A DNA stretch of 8,131 nt from Candidatus Galligastranaerophilus intestinigallinarum (GTDB taxonomy: Bacteria; Cyanobacteriota; Vampirovibrionia; Gastranaerophilales; Gastranaerophilaceae). This document shows positions 1 to 5,530 of the stretch, piece by piece. The position numbers and the translations under genes were made by a program. Under the pieces are notes generated by a model, which was given only the letters and a program-made list of their open reading frames with translations, was not told the origin of the DNA and ran no database searches. Numbering within the stretch: position 1 is the stretch's first letter; each line of letters begins with the position of its first letter. The DNA lies in the NCBI GenBank assembly GCA_018715855.1, contig DVKW01000027.1, positions 1 to 8,131 of the forward strand. Direction: 5' to 3'.

Positions 1-876
1 ACTATGAACAGGCCAAACATTGTTGAATGGCAGCCGCCTTTTGGCTCTTATTTTATGGCTAAATTCATTAAATTTAAAATTGTTCTTTTATTTTTTATGG
101 GGCTTTCTGTTTACAGGTTCTATAAAACTTGGCTTCAAACAAAAGCTTGCGGCAAATTAAACAAATTAAAAGAAATTTGGAACAATATGGATAAAACAAA
201 AGCAGTTCTTGTTTTTGTTATGTTTCTTTTAACAATGAAATCTATCAGGTTTATTTCTTATTTCATCTTTGTTTTGGTTCCTTTTTGCTATGATGATTTC
301 TATTCAATATTTAACAAAAAACTTGCGCCAAAATATAACAAAATAAAAGAACTGGTTTTATTTTATATTGTTTTATTTGTCTTTTTATTAAATATAACCG
401 TTCGTGATTTAAGATACGGTAATTTTCATTCAATTTTTCCATTGTCTGAAATTGAATATTTAATTGAAAATAATGTTAAAGGCAATGTTTTTGTTCCTTT
501 TGAATGCGGAAGCTATGCAGCTTATAAACTTTACCCGAATAATTTTATCTTGCAAGATGGCAGATATGAAGAAGTTTACAGCCCATATTTGAATGATGAA
601 CATGTAAGGTTAATTACTTTGGGCGGTGTCGGCTGGAAGGAAGCCTTAAATTCTGTTCACCACGATATTATTATTCCATACAAACACTACAACTTATATG
701 AAAACCTAAAACATCATCCTGATTATTATTTGGTTTTAGAATCAAGAACTTTTGCCTTATTTATAAGAAAAGAAGTTTACCATAGGATTAAAAAACCTGC
801 AAGAATTCCAACGGATAAGCCTGAATTTTATAAAGACATTCTTTGGAACACACAAATTGATTGGCTTAAAAAATGA
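1..876 (+). CDS. Multi-spanning membrane protein with GT-C-like C-terminal domain, 5'-truncated by window edge
   Basis: The reading frame is open to the first base of the window, so the ATG at position 4 is probably internal and only the last ~291 residues are seen. Numbering from that ATG, hydrophobic stretches at about 24-42, 66-100 and 115-132 look like the final membrane helices. A soluble tail of about 150 residues follows. The opening NIVEWQPP and the tail pattern (VFVPFECGSYAAYKL, then ILQDGRYEEVYSP, then an aromatic GWKEAL and DIIIP) resemble the ends of bacterial polytopic membrane proteins related to GT-C glycosyltransferases, where 'P-x-x-x-G-G-Y' and 'DGR' recur. A role in transferring a lipid-linked sugar to a surface glycan or protein is inference. 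It is the first visible gene of a tight operon: its TGA overlaps the next ATG. The start and any catalytic N-terminal acidic residues lie outside the window. Confidence 0.6.
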   Translation, partial: TMNRPNIVEWQPPFGSYFMAKFIKFKIVLLFFMGLSVYRFYKTWLQTKACGKLNKLKEIWNNMDKTKAVLVFVMFLLTMKSIRFISYFIFVLVPFCYDDFYSIFNKKLAPKYNKIKELVLFYIVLFVFLLNITVRDLRYGNFHSIFPLSEIEYLIENNVKGNVFVPFECGSYAAYKLYPNNFILQDGRYEEVYSPYLNDEHVRLITLGGVGWKEALNSVHHDIIIPYKHYNLYENLKHHPDYYLVLESRTFALFIRKEVYHRIKKPARIPTDKPEFYKDILWNTQIDWLKK

Positions 877-1391
877 AAAAAAGTTTAATTATATTCTTTT
901 TGTTTCTTTTGTTTGTTTCTTTTTCTTATGCTGAAAACTTAAAAGCAGGAATTAAAAGAAACGAATACCCCGATTACCTTGAGATGGTTAATTTATCTGC
1001 AGAACAAAGAGAAAAAGTTTTAAGAATAAGAAATGAAGAAAATTTTGTTTTAAAACCTTTAACTTTAGATATTGAATCTAAAGAAAGGGGATTGGAGCTT
1101 TTAAATTCTCTTCAATGTAAAACCTTTGATTTTGAATGTAAGAAAAAATTAAAGCTTGATATAGAACAAAGGCAAATGGAATATAATGAGGCTTTAAGGA
1201 AAATTAACCAAAAGAAAAATTATTATAAATTAAGATATAGAAACGTTTTAACAAGAGAACAAGATTATAAAATTCAAAAAATGATAGCCGAAAATGAACA
1301 TAAAGATAAAGTTTTAATGGAAAGAGCCGAAAGAGCCAAAAAACAAGAAAGAATAGACAGGCTTAAATTTTGGGAAAGATTTAAAAAATGA
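873..1391 (+). CDS. Spy/CpxP-like periplasmic LTxxQ protein
   Basis: This 172-aa protein has a clear Sec signal peptide: MKK, a hydrophobic core at residues 4-17, and a likely cleavage after SYA at residue 20. The mature part is highly charged and almost wholly helical. Two LTxxQ-like motifs, LSAEQ at 41-45 and LTREQ at 126-130, sit in the arrangement of the Spy/CpxP/CnrX group of small envelope chaperones and stress sensors. Between them are two cysteines (82 and 89) that could form a periplasmic disulfide. The C-terminal 30 residues are a very basic/acidic helix rich in K, R and E. It overlaps both neighbours by ATGA, so translation is probably coupled from the upstream membrane protein through to crcB. 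An envelope chaperone role is inferred from family resemblance only; the motifs are short and similarity elsewhere looks weak. Confidence 0.6.
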   Translation: MKKSLIIFFLFLLFVSFSYAENLKAGIKRNEYPDYLEMVNLSAEQREKVLRIRNEENFVLKPLTLDIESKERGLELLNSLQCKTFDFECKKKLKLDIEQRQMEYNEALRKINQKKNYYKLRYRNVLTREQDYKIQKMIAENEHKDKVLMERAERAKKQERIDRLKFWERFKK

Positions 1392-1759
1392 CGGATATTT
1401 TACTTGTCGGTATAGGCGGCGCTCTTGGCGCAATATTTAGATATTTAGCCGGAAAAATTACATTTGAAGGGGTTTTTCCAATTGCAACTTTTTTTGTTAA
1501 TTTATTAGGGTGTGTTTTAATTGGTTTTGTTTCTGCAATTGCCCTTAAAAGGGGTGTTTCTTCCCATTTTTTGCTGCTTTTAAAAACAGGTTTTTTAGGC
1601 GGCTTTACAACATTTTCAACATTTTCTCTTGAAGCTGTTATGTTATTTCAAAATAAACATTACTTTGAAGGCGGTATGTATATTTTTCTTAGCGGTTTAT
1701 TTTGCCTGCTTGGGGTTATTTTGGGGCAATATTTGGCGTTTTTAATTTTTAAAAATTAA
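1388..1759 (+). CDS. crcB: Fluoride ion channel CrcB/Fluc
   Basis: This 123-aa, four-helix membrane protein has the usual Fluc length. Family signatures are in order: GGALGAIFRY at 10-19, the pore-lining helix ATFFVNLLG at 33-41 with its conserved Asn38, and GFLGGFTTFSTF at 68-79. The last holds the central helix break that binds the structural sodium (G71-T75 region) and the two phenylalanines of the 'Phe box' (F76, F79). Fluc works as an antiparallel dual-topology dimer that passively exports fluoride. Only one copy is present here, which fits a homodimer, though a second crcB outside the window cannot be excluded. There is no fluoride riboswitch directly upstream: the ATG overlaps the stop of the preceding gene, so regulation must come from the operon promoter outside the window. 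The stop codon overlaps the convergent TIM-barrel gene by 4 nt. Confidence 0.93.
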   Translation: MTDILLVGIGGALGAIFRYLAGKITFEGVFPIATFFVNLLGCVLIGFVSAIALKRGVSSHFLLLLKTGFLGGFTTFSTFSLEAVMLFQNKHYFEGGMYIFLSGLFCLLGVILGQYLAFLIFKN

Positions 1760-2565
1760 ATTCCGTATTCAATTTCATTTTGAAGTTCTTCAAGATATTG
1801 GATGCTCTCAATTAATTCTTCTTTATCAAAAATTTCAAATGTTATTTGAGGGTAAATTTGCATTTCTTTTAAACTTAAAAGAACTTTTTTAACGTCCATT
1901 GTTCCTTTTTTTAAAGAACCATGGGCATCTTCATCGCCAAAGTTGTTATGAAAATGCATGTGGTGAAGCATTATGCCGTAATCTTTAATCCAATCTCTTG
2001 CAGGAACCAAAGAATGCAAATTAAGATGGCCTATATCAATTGTTGCCTTTAAATATGGCGAATTAACCGCAGCTATTATATTTCTTATTAATTCCCCGTT
2101 TGGCTCATGAACGTTTTCAATTGTGGCTGTAATTTTTCTTTCTTCAAAGTATGGAATAATTTCATTATAAAATTCAACCGAACTTACAAAGAAATTTTCC
2201 CTATATACCTTTTGTTTTAATAAATTGTTAAAACAGGTGTGAAAAACAACGGTTTTTGCCCCCAGTCTTGAAGCAATTTCCAAACTTTGATAATACCTTT
2301 TAATTGAAACATCTTTTATGCCTTTATCTTTTGATGTTGGGCAAAGGTTTGAAAAAAAGCCATGGAGCGTTAGAGGGCCTTCTAAGTCTTTAATTGCATC
2401 TTCATAGCGGTTTAATGTGTCATCAAAATATTCGTCTAAATCTTTTAATTTGCCAAATCTGCTTATTTCTAAGCCCATATTAAGTTCGTTTGCAACTTCA
2501 ACTGCCTTAAAAATATCATGGAATTCAACTGTTGATGATATAAATTTTTCGATTTTATTTTTCAT
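1756..2565 (-). CDS. Sugar-phosphate isomerase/epimerase-type TIM barrel (xylose isomerase-like/AP endonuclease 2 superfamily)
   Basis: The 269-aa length is typical of single-domain members of this superfamily. Likely metal-site residues fall at strand ends as expected: Glu150 in TATIEN, Asp177 and His180 in ATIDIGH, the histidine cluster HHMHFHNN at 201-208 followed by DEDAHGSLKKGTMD, and Glu244 in ITFEIF. GLEIS near residue 33 and LHGFF near 68 match the early strands, and VVFHTC at 107-112 the next one. The fold covers sugar isomerases, inosose dehydratases and endonuclease IV. The substrate cannot be read from sequence, and no sugar-catabolic neighbours help. The ATG at 2565 is the first in frame and the next Met is about 30 codons in. 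No Shine-Dalgarno precedes it, but a perfect TATAAT ends 9 nt upstream, so the mRNA is probably nearly leaderless. The 3' end overlaps crcB with no terminator visible. Confidence 0.85.
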   Translation of the reverse strand: MKNKIEKFISSTVEFHDIFKAVEVANELNMGLEISRFGKLKDLDEYFDDTLNRYEDAIKDLEGPLTLHGFFSNLCPTSKDKGIKDVSIKRYYQSLEIASRLGAKTVVFHTCFNNLLKQKVYRENFFVSSVEFYNEIIPYFEERKITATIENVHEPNGELIRNIIAAVNSPYLKATIDIGHLNLHSLVPARDWIKDYGIMLHHMHFHNNFGDEDAHGSLKKGTMDVKKVLLSLKEMQIYPQITFEIFDKEELIESIQYLEELQNEIEYGI

Positions 2566-2582
2566 AACAATTTTATTATAAT
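2554..2582 (+). promoter_or_regulatory. Sigma-70-type promoter of the zinc-ribbon gene, predicted leaderless
   Basis: A perfect TATAAT at 2577-2582 ends 6 nt before the ATG at 2589, so the expected start (7 nt after the -10) is the A of the ATG itself. The -35 candidate with 17-nt spacing, TTTATT at 2554-2559, matches only three of six bases and lies inside the divergent gene. This -10 shares the palindrome ATTATAAT (2575-2582) with the minus-strand -10, so the two promoters overlap and should compete for polymerase. Confidence 0.5.
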
Positions 2583-2603
2583 TAAAATATGTATATCTTT
2601 GAA
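2575..2603 (-). promoter_or_regulatory. Sigma-70-type promoter of the TIM-barrel gene, predicted nearly leaderless
   Basis: On the minus strand a perfect -10 TATAAT lies at 2580-2575. Exactly 17 nt upstream is TTCAAA at 2603-2598, which matches four of six bases of the -35 consensus. A start about 7 nt after the -10 falls near 2568, leaving a leader of only some 3 nt before the ATG at 2565. The -35 lies inside the coding region of the divergent zinc-ribbon gene. No purine-rich ribosome site fits between -10 and ATG. Confidence 0.55.
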
Positions 2604-2780
2604 TTAATTTCTACCATTATAAACAAAATTAAAAACCCTGAAAAGAAAATTGAAAAAGATTTTTCAGATGAATATCAAAATTGCGAGCACACTTTTGTTC
2701 CCGTTGATTCAACAAAAAAAGTTTTAGCCTGCATTAAATGCGGTTTGGTTAAAAAAGCAAAAGATTTAAACAAAGAATAA
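2589..2780 (+). CDS. Small zinc-ribbon protein (63 aa)
   Basis: The 63-residue protein begins with a hydrophobic/amphipathic helix (residues 1-15), followed by a charged linker. It then has a compact metal-binding unit: Cys32-x-His34, a beta-like stretch with PVDSTKK, and Cys48-x-x-Cys51-Gly. The CxH...CxxCG arrangement with 13 residues between the pairs is what a single zinc ribbon needs, and 'LACIKCGLV' is a typical second knuckle. I recognise no named family. Codon use matches its neighbours, and the Cys/His spacing argues that this is a real gene despite its size. A nucleic-acid or protein-binding role is possible, and the N-terminal helix could associate with membrane. It is probably translated from a leaderless mRNA. 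Its TAA abuts the convergent metW stop with no bases between. Confidence 0.7.
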   Translation: MYIFELISTIINKIKNPEKKIEKDFSDEYQNCEHTFVPVDSTKKVLACIKCGLVKKAKDLNKE

Positions 2781-3377
2781 TTATTTTGAAATCACAAAAA
2801 TTGCTTCTTCACTAAAAAAGTTTGCAAGCGGCTTTAAAATTTTCTTTCTTGCTTTATTTTTTGCTAAATAAACAGCTTCTAAAATTTTTATATCTCTTTT
2901 TTTGCAAAATTCAAAAAAATCTTCAATTGTATTTAAGTGTATATTTGGCGTGTTATACCATTCATAAGGAAGCGCTTTTGATTTTGGCATTTTTCCTTTA
3001 AAGAAAAGATAAAATCTTACTCTCCAATAGGCAAAATTCGGGAACGAAACAATTGCGCATTTTGAAACCCTGAGCATTTCTTCTATAACATAATCGGGCC
3101 TGTCTGTTGATTGAACGGTTTGGTTTAAAATTGCATAATCAAAGCTTTTATCAAAAAATTGTTTCAGGCCTTTATCTAAGTCGCCTTGAATAACCGATAA
3201 GCCCTTTTCAATTGCTTTAATTGCTTCATCTTCATTAATTTCAATGCCAACGCCTGTTACATTTTTTTCATTTACCAATTTTTTAAAAAGATACCCGTCC
3301 CCGCAGCCTAAATCTAAAATTTTAGCCCCTTTTGGCACAAGTTTTGTTATTTGTGAATAGTTTAGTGTTTTTCCCAA
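2781..3377 (-). CDS. metW: Methionine biosynthesis protein MetW, class I methyltransferase fold
   Basis: This 198-aa protein has the standard MetW length. It carries the SAM-binding glycine loop ILDLGCGDG at 20-28, an acidic strand end GIEI at 44-47, QGDLD at 64-68, and the MetW signatures LNQTVQSTDRP at 84-94, SFPNFAYWRVR at 111-121 and WYNTPNIHLNT at 140-150. MetW accompanies MetX in many bacteria and is thought to assist or regulate homoserine acylation rather than act as a classic methyltransferase. The start is TTG at 3377: no ATG or GTG exists between it and the in-frame stop at 3399-3401, and GGGGA at 3388-3384 lies 6 nt upstream. It begins 16 nt after the metX stop, so the two form one transcript. 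The stop abuts that of the zinc-ribbon gene and no terminator is visible between them. Confidence 0.93.
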   Translation of the reverse strand: MGKTLNYSQITKLVPKGAKILDLGCGDGYLFKKLVNEKNVTGVGIEINEDEAIKAIEKGLSVIQGDLDKGLKQFFDKSFDYAILNQTVQSTDRPDYVIEEMLRVSKCAIVSFPNFAYWRVRFYLFFKGKMPKSKALPYEWYNTPNIHLNTIEDFFEFCKKRDIKILEAVYLAKNKARKKILKPLANFFSEEAIFVISK

Positions 3378-3383
3378 AATTAT

Positions 3384-3388
3384 TCCCC
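3384..3388 (-). promoter_or_regulatory. Shine-Dalgarno that fixes the TTG start of metW
   Basis: GGGGA on the minus strand ends 6 nt before TTG 3377-3375. It is the only purine-rich motif in the 16-nt metX-metW spacer, and it supports TTG over the upstream ATT/ATA codons. Confidence 0.65.
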
Positions 3389-3393
3389 GTTTT

Positions 3394-4488
3394 TTATGTT
3401 AAAAATGCTTTTATAATTCTTGTTTGCTTGTCAAATTCCAATAAAAACGCATCATGCCCGCATGGGCTTTCAATTTCAATAAATGAAACATTTTTATCTA
3501 TTTTTATTAAAGAATTTACGATTTCTTTGGCTTGTGCTGTTGAAAAAAGCCAATCTGTCGTAAATGAAATTACCAAAAATTTTGCATTTGTGTTTGAAAA
3601 AGCGTTTTCTAAACTTCCGTATTTTGAAATAGGGTCATAGTAATCAACTGCTTTTGTAATATAAAGGTAGCTGTTTGCATCAAACCTGTCTACAAAAATT
3701 CTTCCCTGATAATCAAGGTATGATTCAACTTCAAAATCAACTCCAAAATCAAAAATCGGTTTATCTTTAAAATTTCTGCCGAATTTTTTGTGCATGGATT
3801 TTTCCGATAAATATGTAATGTGGCCAATCATTCTCGCAATTGATAAGCCGACTTCGGGGTGTTTTTTGTCGTAATAATCGCCATTATTGAAATTTGGGTC
3901 AAACAAAATTGCGTTTCTGCCAACTGCGTTAAATGCAATTCCTTGGGCAGATAATCTTGCCGCAGCTGCAATTATAATAACCGATTTTACAAGCTCAGGA
4001 TACCTTATAGACCATTCAATCGCTTGCATGCCGCCCATAGAGCCGCCTACTGCCGTTAATTTTTTAACGCCCAGATGGTTTATAAGTTCATATTGGGCTT
4101 TTACCATATCTTCAACGGTTATAACAGGGAATGAATGTCCGTATTCTTTGCCTGTTTCGGGGTTAATTGAAGATGGTCCGGTTGTTCCTTTGCAGCCGCC
4201 TAAAACGTTTGAACAAATTACAAAAAATTTATTCGTGTCAAAGGCCTTGTTTGGGCCAATCATGGTATCCCACCAACCAGGTTTTTTGTCATTTTCGTTG
4301 TTTTTGCCTGCAGCGTGGGCATCGCCTGTTAGGGCATGGCAAATTAAAATTGCATTGTCGCCTTTTTCATTTAATTTGCCGTAAGTTTCATATGCAATTT
4401 TTACACCTTGCAAGGTTTTGCCGCTTTCAAGGGTAAGTGTTTTATCTAAATTGAAATATTCTGTTTTTACAATGCCCACTGATTCCAT
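3394..4488 (-). CDS. metX: Homoserine O-acyltransferase MetX (alpha/beta hydrolase)
   Basis: MetX activates the homoserine hydroxyl with an acyl group (acetyl, or succinyl in some lineages) for methionine synthesis. Numbered from the ATG at 4488 (364 aa), landmarks are the oxyanion region ICHALTGDAHAAG, the block PGWWDTMIGPNKAFDT, the SNVLGGCKGTTGPSSINP signature, nucleophile Ser150 in GGSMGG, catalytic Asp312 in TTDWLF, and His345 in CGHDAFL. All triad residues are present. A GTG 18 nt further upstream (4506) would add six residues (through IKFKN). I prefer ATG 4488 because the protein then opens MESVGIV, as I recall for MetX homologs beginning close to 'SVGIV', and because a -10-like box overlaps the GTG. 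No Shine-Dalgarno precedes either start. It is the first gene of metX-metW. There is no room for a SAM riboswitch between the promoter and the start. Acetyl versus succinyl specificity cannot be told here. Confidence 0.95.
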   Translation of the reverse strand: MESVGIVKTEYFNLDKTLTLESGKTLQGVKIAYETYGKLNEKGDNAILICHALTGDAHAAGKNNENDKKPGWWDTMIGPNKAFDTNKFFVICSNVLGGCKGTTGPSSINPETGKEYGHSFPVITVEDMVKAQYELINHLGVKKLTAVGGSMGGMQAIEWSIRYPELVKSVIIIAAAARLSAQGIAFNAVGRNAILFDPNFNNGDYYDKKHPEVGLSIARMIGHITYLSEKSMHKKFGRNFKDKPIFDFGVDFEVESYLDYQGRIFVDRFDANSYLYITKAVDYYDPISKYGSLENAFSNTNAKFLVISFTTDWLFSTAQAKEIVNSLIKIDKNVSFIEIESPCGHDAFLLEFDKQTRIIKAFLT

Positions 4489-4496
4489 ATTTTTGA

Positions 4497-4526
4497 ATTT
4501 TATCACATTTAATAAAAAAGGCGCAA
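4497..4526 (-). promoter_or_regulatory. Extended -10 promoter of metXW, predicted leaderless
   Basis: On the minus strand TGA followed by TAAAAT (4502-4497, five of six consensus bases) forms an extended -10. TTGCGC at 4526-4521 is a weak -35 (three of six) at 18 nt, lying inside the terminator stem of the upstream gene. A start 7-9 nt after the -10 falls at 4490-4488, at or within 2 nt of the ATG at 4488. The expected start lies downstream of the alternative GTG at 4506, so that codon would not be in the mRNA. Confidence 0.45.
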
Positions 4527-4538
4527 AAATTTTGCGCC
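4511..4538 (-). terminator. Rho-independent terminator of the orphan glycine-zipper gene
   Basis: A perfect inverted repeat spans 4520-4538 (GGCGCAAAA, one A, TTTTGCGCC; in practice a 7-bp stem with a 5-nt loop). On the minus strand it is followed by six T residues and then ATT (4519-4511). It lies 34 nt after the stop of the minus-strand gene ending at 4572. On the plus strand the following tract is a weaker TTATATT, so it mainly serves the minus strand. It separates that gene from metX. Confidence 0.85.
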
Positions 4539-4571
4539 TTATATTAAAGATTAGTATTTTTCGGATTAAAT

Positions 4572-5324
4572 TTATTTATTATCTGAATTAAAAAGCTTGC
4601 TGCCGATATAGGTTAAAAGTGCTGCGCCGCCTGCTACACAAGCTGCTACAATTTTGCCTTTGCCTGTTGCTGCTTTTGAAATTGCTTCTGTTATGCTTGA
4701 ATTTTTGAGGTTTTTAAGTGCGCTTAAACCTACTTCTAAACCTGCACCTGCTGCTGCACTTAAGCCGACACCTGCAACTACGCCTGCACCTTTTTTAACG
4801 TTTGACCAACCCGAAACCTCTGTTCCTGTTGCTTCTGCAACAAAATCATCCGATGAGTTTTCATTGAATAATAAGCCTAAAACGGGAATTGAGCTTTCAA
4901 GCCCGCTTGTAAAGGCTGAGTTTGAATTTGTTGTAATATCATTTACAAGAGTTGTGCCGGTTGCTGTCATATATTTTTCTTGCAGCAATGTTTTAATTTC
5001 GTTTTCAGTGTAGCCTTCATAATAAGAATTTGAGGCCATATCATCGTATAAATCTTTATATTTTGCCATAGCATCATCTGTTCTTCCTTGTTGGAGCAGA
5101 TATTCTATAGCTTGGCATTGTTGTGCAAAACTTGAGGATGAAACGGAATTTTTATTTGAATAAGAGCTTGAAGTTGCGCTTAATTCATAACCGTTTGCAA
5201 TGTTTGATTTTGCGTTTTCAACATAAGAATCAGAATAAAGGCCGCCGCCCATAAAATAAGTTGAACCATAGCCTGATAACCCGTTTAAACCGGTGTATTG
5301 GCTGTTAATTGTTGCAAGTCCCAT
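4572..5324 (-). CDS. Orphan protein with Gly/Ser/Tyr-rich N-terminus and C-terminal glycine-zipper hairpin
   Basis: I recognise no family in this 250-aa protein. It has three visible parts. Residues 1-65 are rich in Gly, Ser, Tyr and Asn (GLNGLSGYG, FMGGGLYS) with no signal peptide. Residues 66-130 form a helical segment (QCQAIEYLLQQGRTDDAMAKYKDL) that looks like one helix-turn-helix repeat. After a Ser/Thr/Asn-rich linker, two small-residue hydrophobic stretches follow at 179-200 (GAGVVAGVGLSAAAGAG) and 224-244 (KIVAACVAGGAALLTYIG), with GxxxG-type spacing and an amphipathic stretch between them. This suggests a helical hairpin able to enter membranes, as in glycine-zipper proteins, some secreted effectors and phage or bacteriocin-type proteins; function is unknown. 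The start is ATG 5324 with a strong AAGGAAG 5 nt upstream. It is a single-gene unit closed by a terminator, probably divergently transcribed from the PilT-like gene. Confidence 0.75.
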   Translation of the reverse strand: MGLATINSQYTGLNGLSGYGSTYFMGGGLYSDSYVENAKSNIANGYELSATSSSYSNKNSVSSSSFAQQCQAIEYLLQQGRTDDAMAKYKDLYDDMASNSYYEGYTENEIKTLLQEKYMTATGTTLVNDITTNSNSAFTSGLESSIPVLGLLFNENSSDDFVAEATGTEVSGWSNVKKGAGVVAGVGLSAAAGAGLEVGLSALKNLKNSSITEAISKAATGKGKIVAACVAGGAALLTYIGSKLFNSDNK

Positions 5325-5329
5325 AAAAA

Positions 5330-5354
5330 CTTCCTTCCGAAATACTTAATAATA
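5330..5354 (-). promoter_or_regulatory. Ribosome binding site and candidate -10 of the orphan glycine-zipper gene
   Basis: On the minus strand AAGGAAG at 5336-5330 sits 5 nt before the ATG, a textbook Shine-Dalgarno. Upstream, TATTAT at 5354-5349 is a plausible -10 that would give a leader of about 18 nt. The -35 at 17-nt spacing (TTTTTA, 5377-5372) is poor, so the promoter part is tentative. Confidence 0.45.
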
Positions 5355-5413
5355 CTAACCTTACAATTTAATAAAAACTTTTATTCTCTTTGAATTGCTC
5401 TTTATTTCAAATC

Positions 5414-5433
5414 TTCTTAATATTTCTTAATAA
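5414..5433 (+). repeat. Phased direct repeat in the divergent regulatory region, possible response-regulator operator
   Basis: TTCTTAATA occurs at 5414-5422 and again at 5424-5432, a period of exactly 10 bp or one helical turn. CTTAATAATA at 5426-5435 recurs at 5345-5354, over the candidate -10 of the minus-strand gene. Head-to-tail half-sites about one turn apart are typical for OmpR/PhoB-family regulators, and CTTAATAT-TT-CTTAATAA loosely resembles the cyanobacterial-type Pho box of 8-bp tandem repeats. In such an AT-rich stretch chance is a serious alternative. Confidence 0.3.
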
Positions 5434-5495
5434 TAAATAAAATTTTTGTAACAAAAAGTGCCACTCAAATAACAATGAGCTATTATATATTTGTG

Positions 5496-5516
5496 TATTA
5501 TGAGTTTTTTAGGAAG
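5496..5516 (+). promoter_or_regulatory. Candidate -10 and Shine-Dalgarno of the pilT-like gene
   Basis: TATTAT at 5496-5501, directly preceded by TG, could be the -10; no convincing -35 is seen at the right distance. AGGAAG at 5511-5516 is the only Shine-Dalgarno-like motif, but it lies 14 nt from the ATG at 5531, longer than usual. Another hexamer, TATTAT at 5481-5486, is also possible. Confidence 0.3.
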
Positions 5517-5530
5517 ATTAGTTTAATTTT

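Noticed and set aside
1300..1387. Fluoride riboswitch upstream of crcB
   Set aside because: The region is coding sequence of the preceding gene, overlapping crcB by ATGA; no pseudoknot-like conserved GGxGAUGG motif is seen.
3332..3640. Plus-strand open frame spanning the metX-metW junction
   Set aside because: Antisense shadow of both genes, no ribosome site, composition typical of a reversed frame.
3887..4384. Long plus-strand open frame opposite metX (and a second one at 4167-4436)
   Set aside because: Lies entirely antisense to a confidently identified metX with all catalytic residues; the translation shows no domain or coding character of its own.
4489..4506. GTG 4506 as the metX start
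   Set aside because: No Shine-Dalgarno, overlaps a likely -10, and adds six residues before the MESVGIV opening that I expect for MetX.
4507..4571. SAM-responsive riboswitch before metX
   Set aside because: The only structure is a simple 7-9 bp terminator hairpin belonging to the upstream gene; far too short for a SAM aptamer.
4654..5013. Plus-strand frame rich in Pro/Ala opposite the orphan gene
   Set aside because: The Pro/Ala richness is the reverse reading of the Gly/Ala-rich hairpin; the minus-strand gene has a strong Shine-Dalgarno and a terminator.
5380..5460. AT-rich stretch as an origin or DNA-unwinding element
   Set aside because: No DnaA-box cluster (TTATNCACA-like) is present and the genes around it are not replication genes; it reads as a divergent promoter region.
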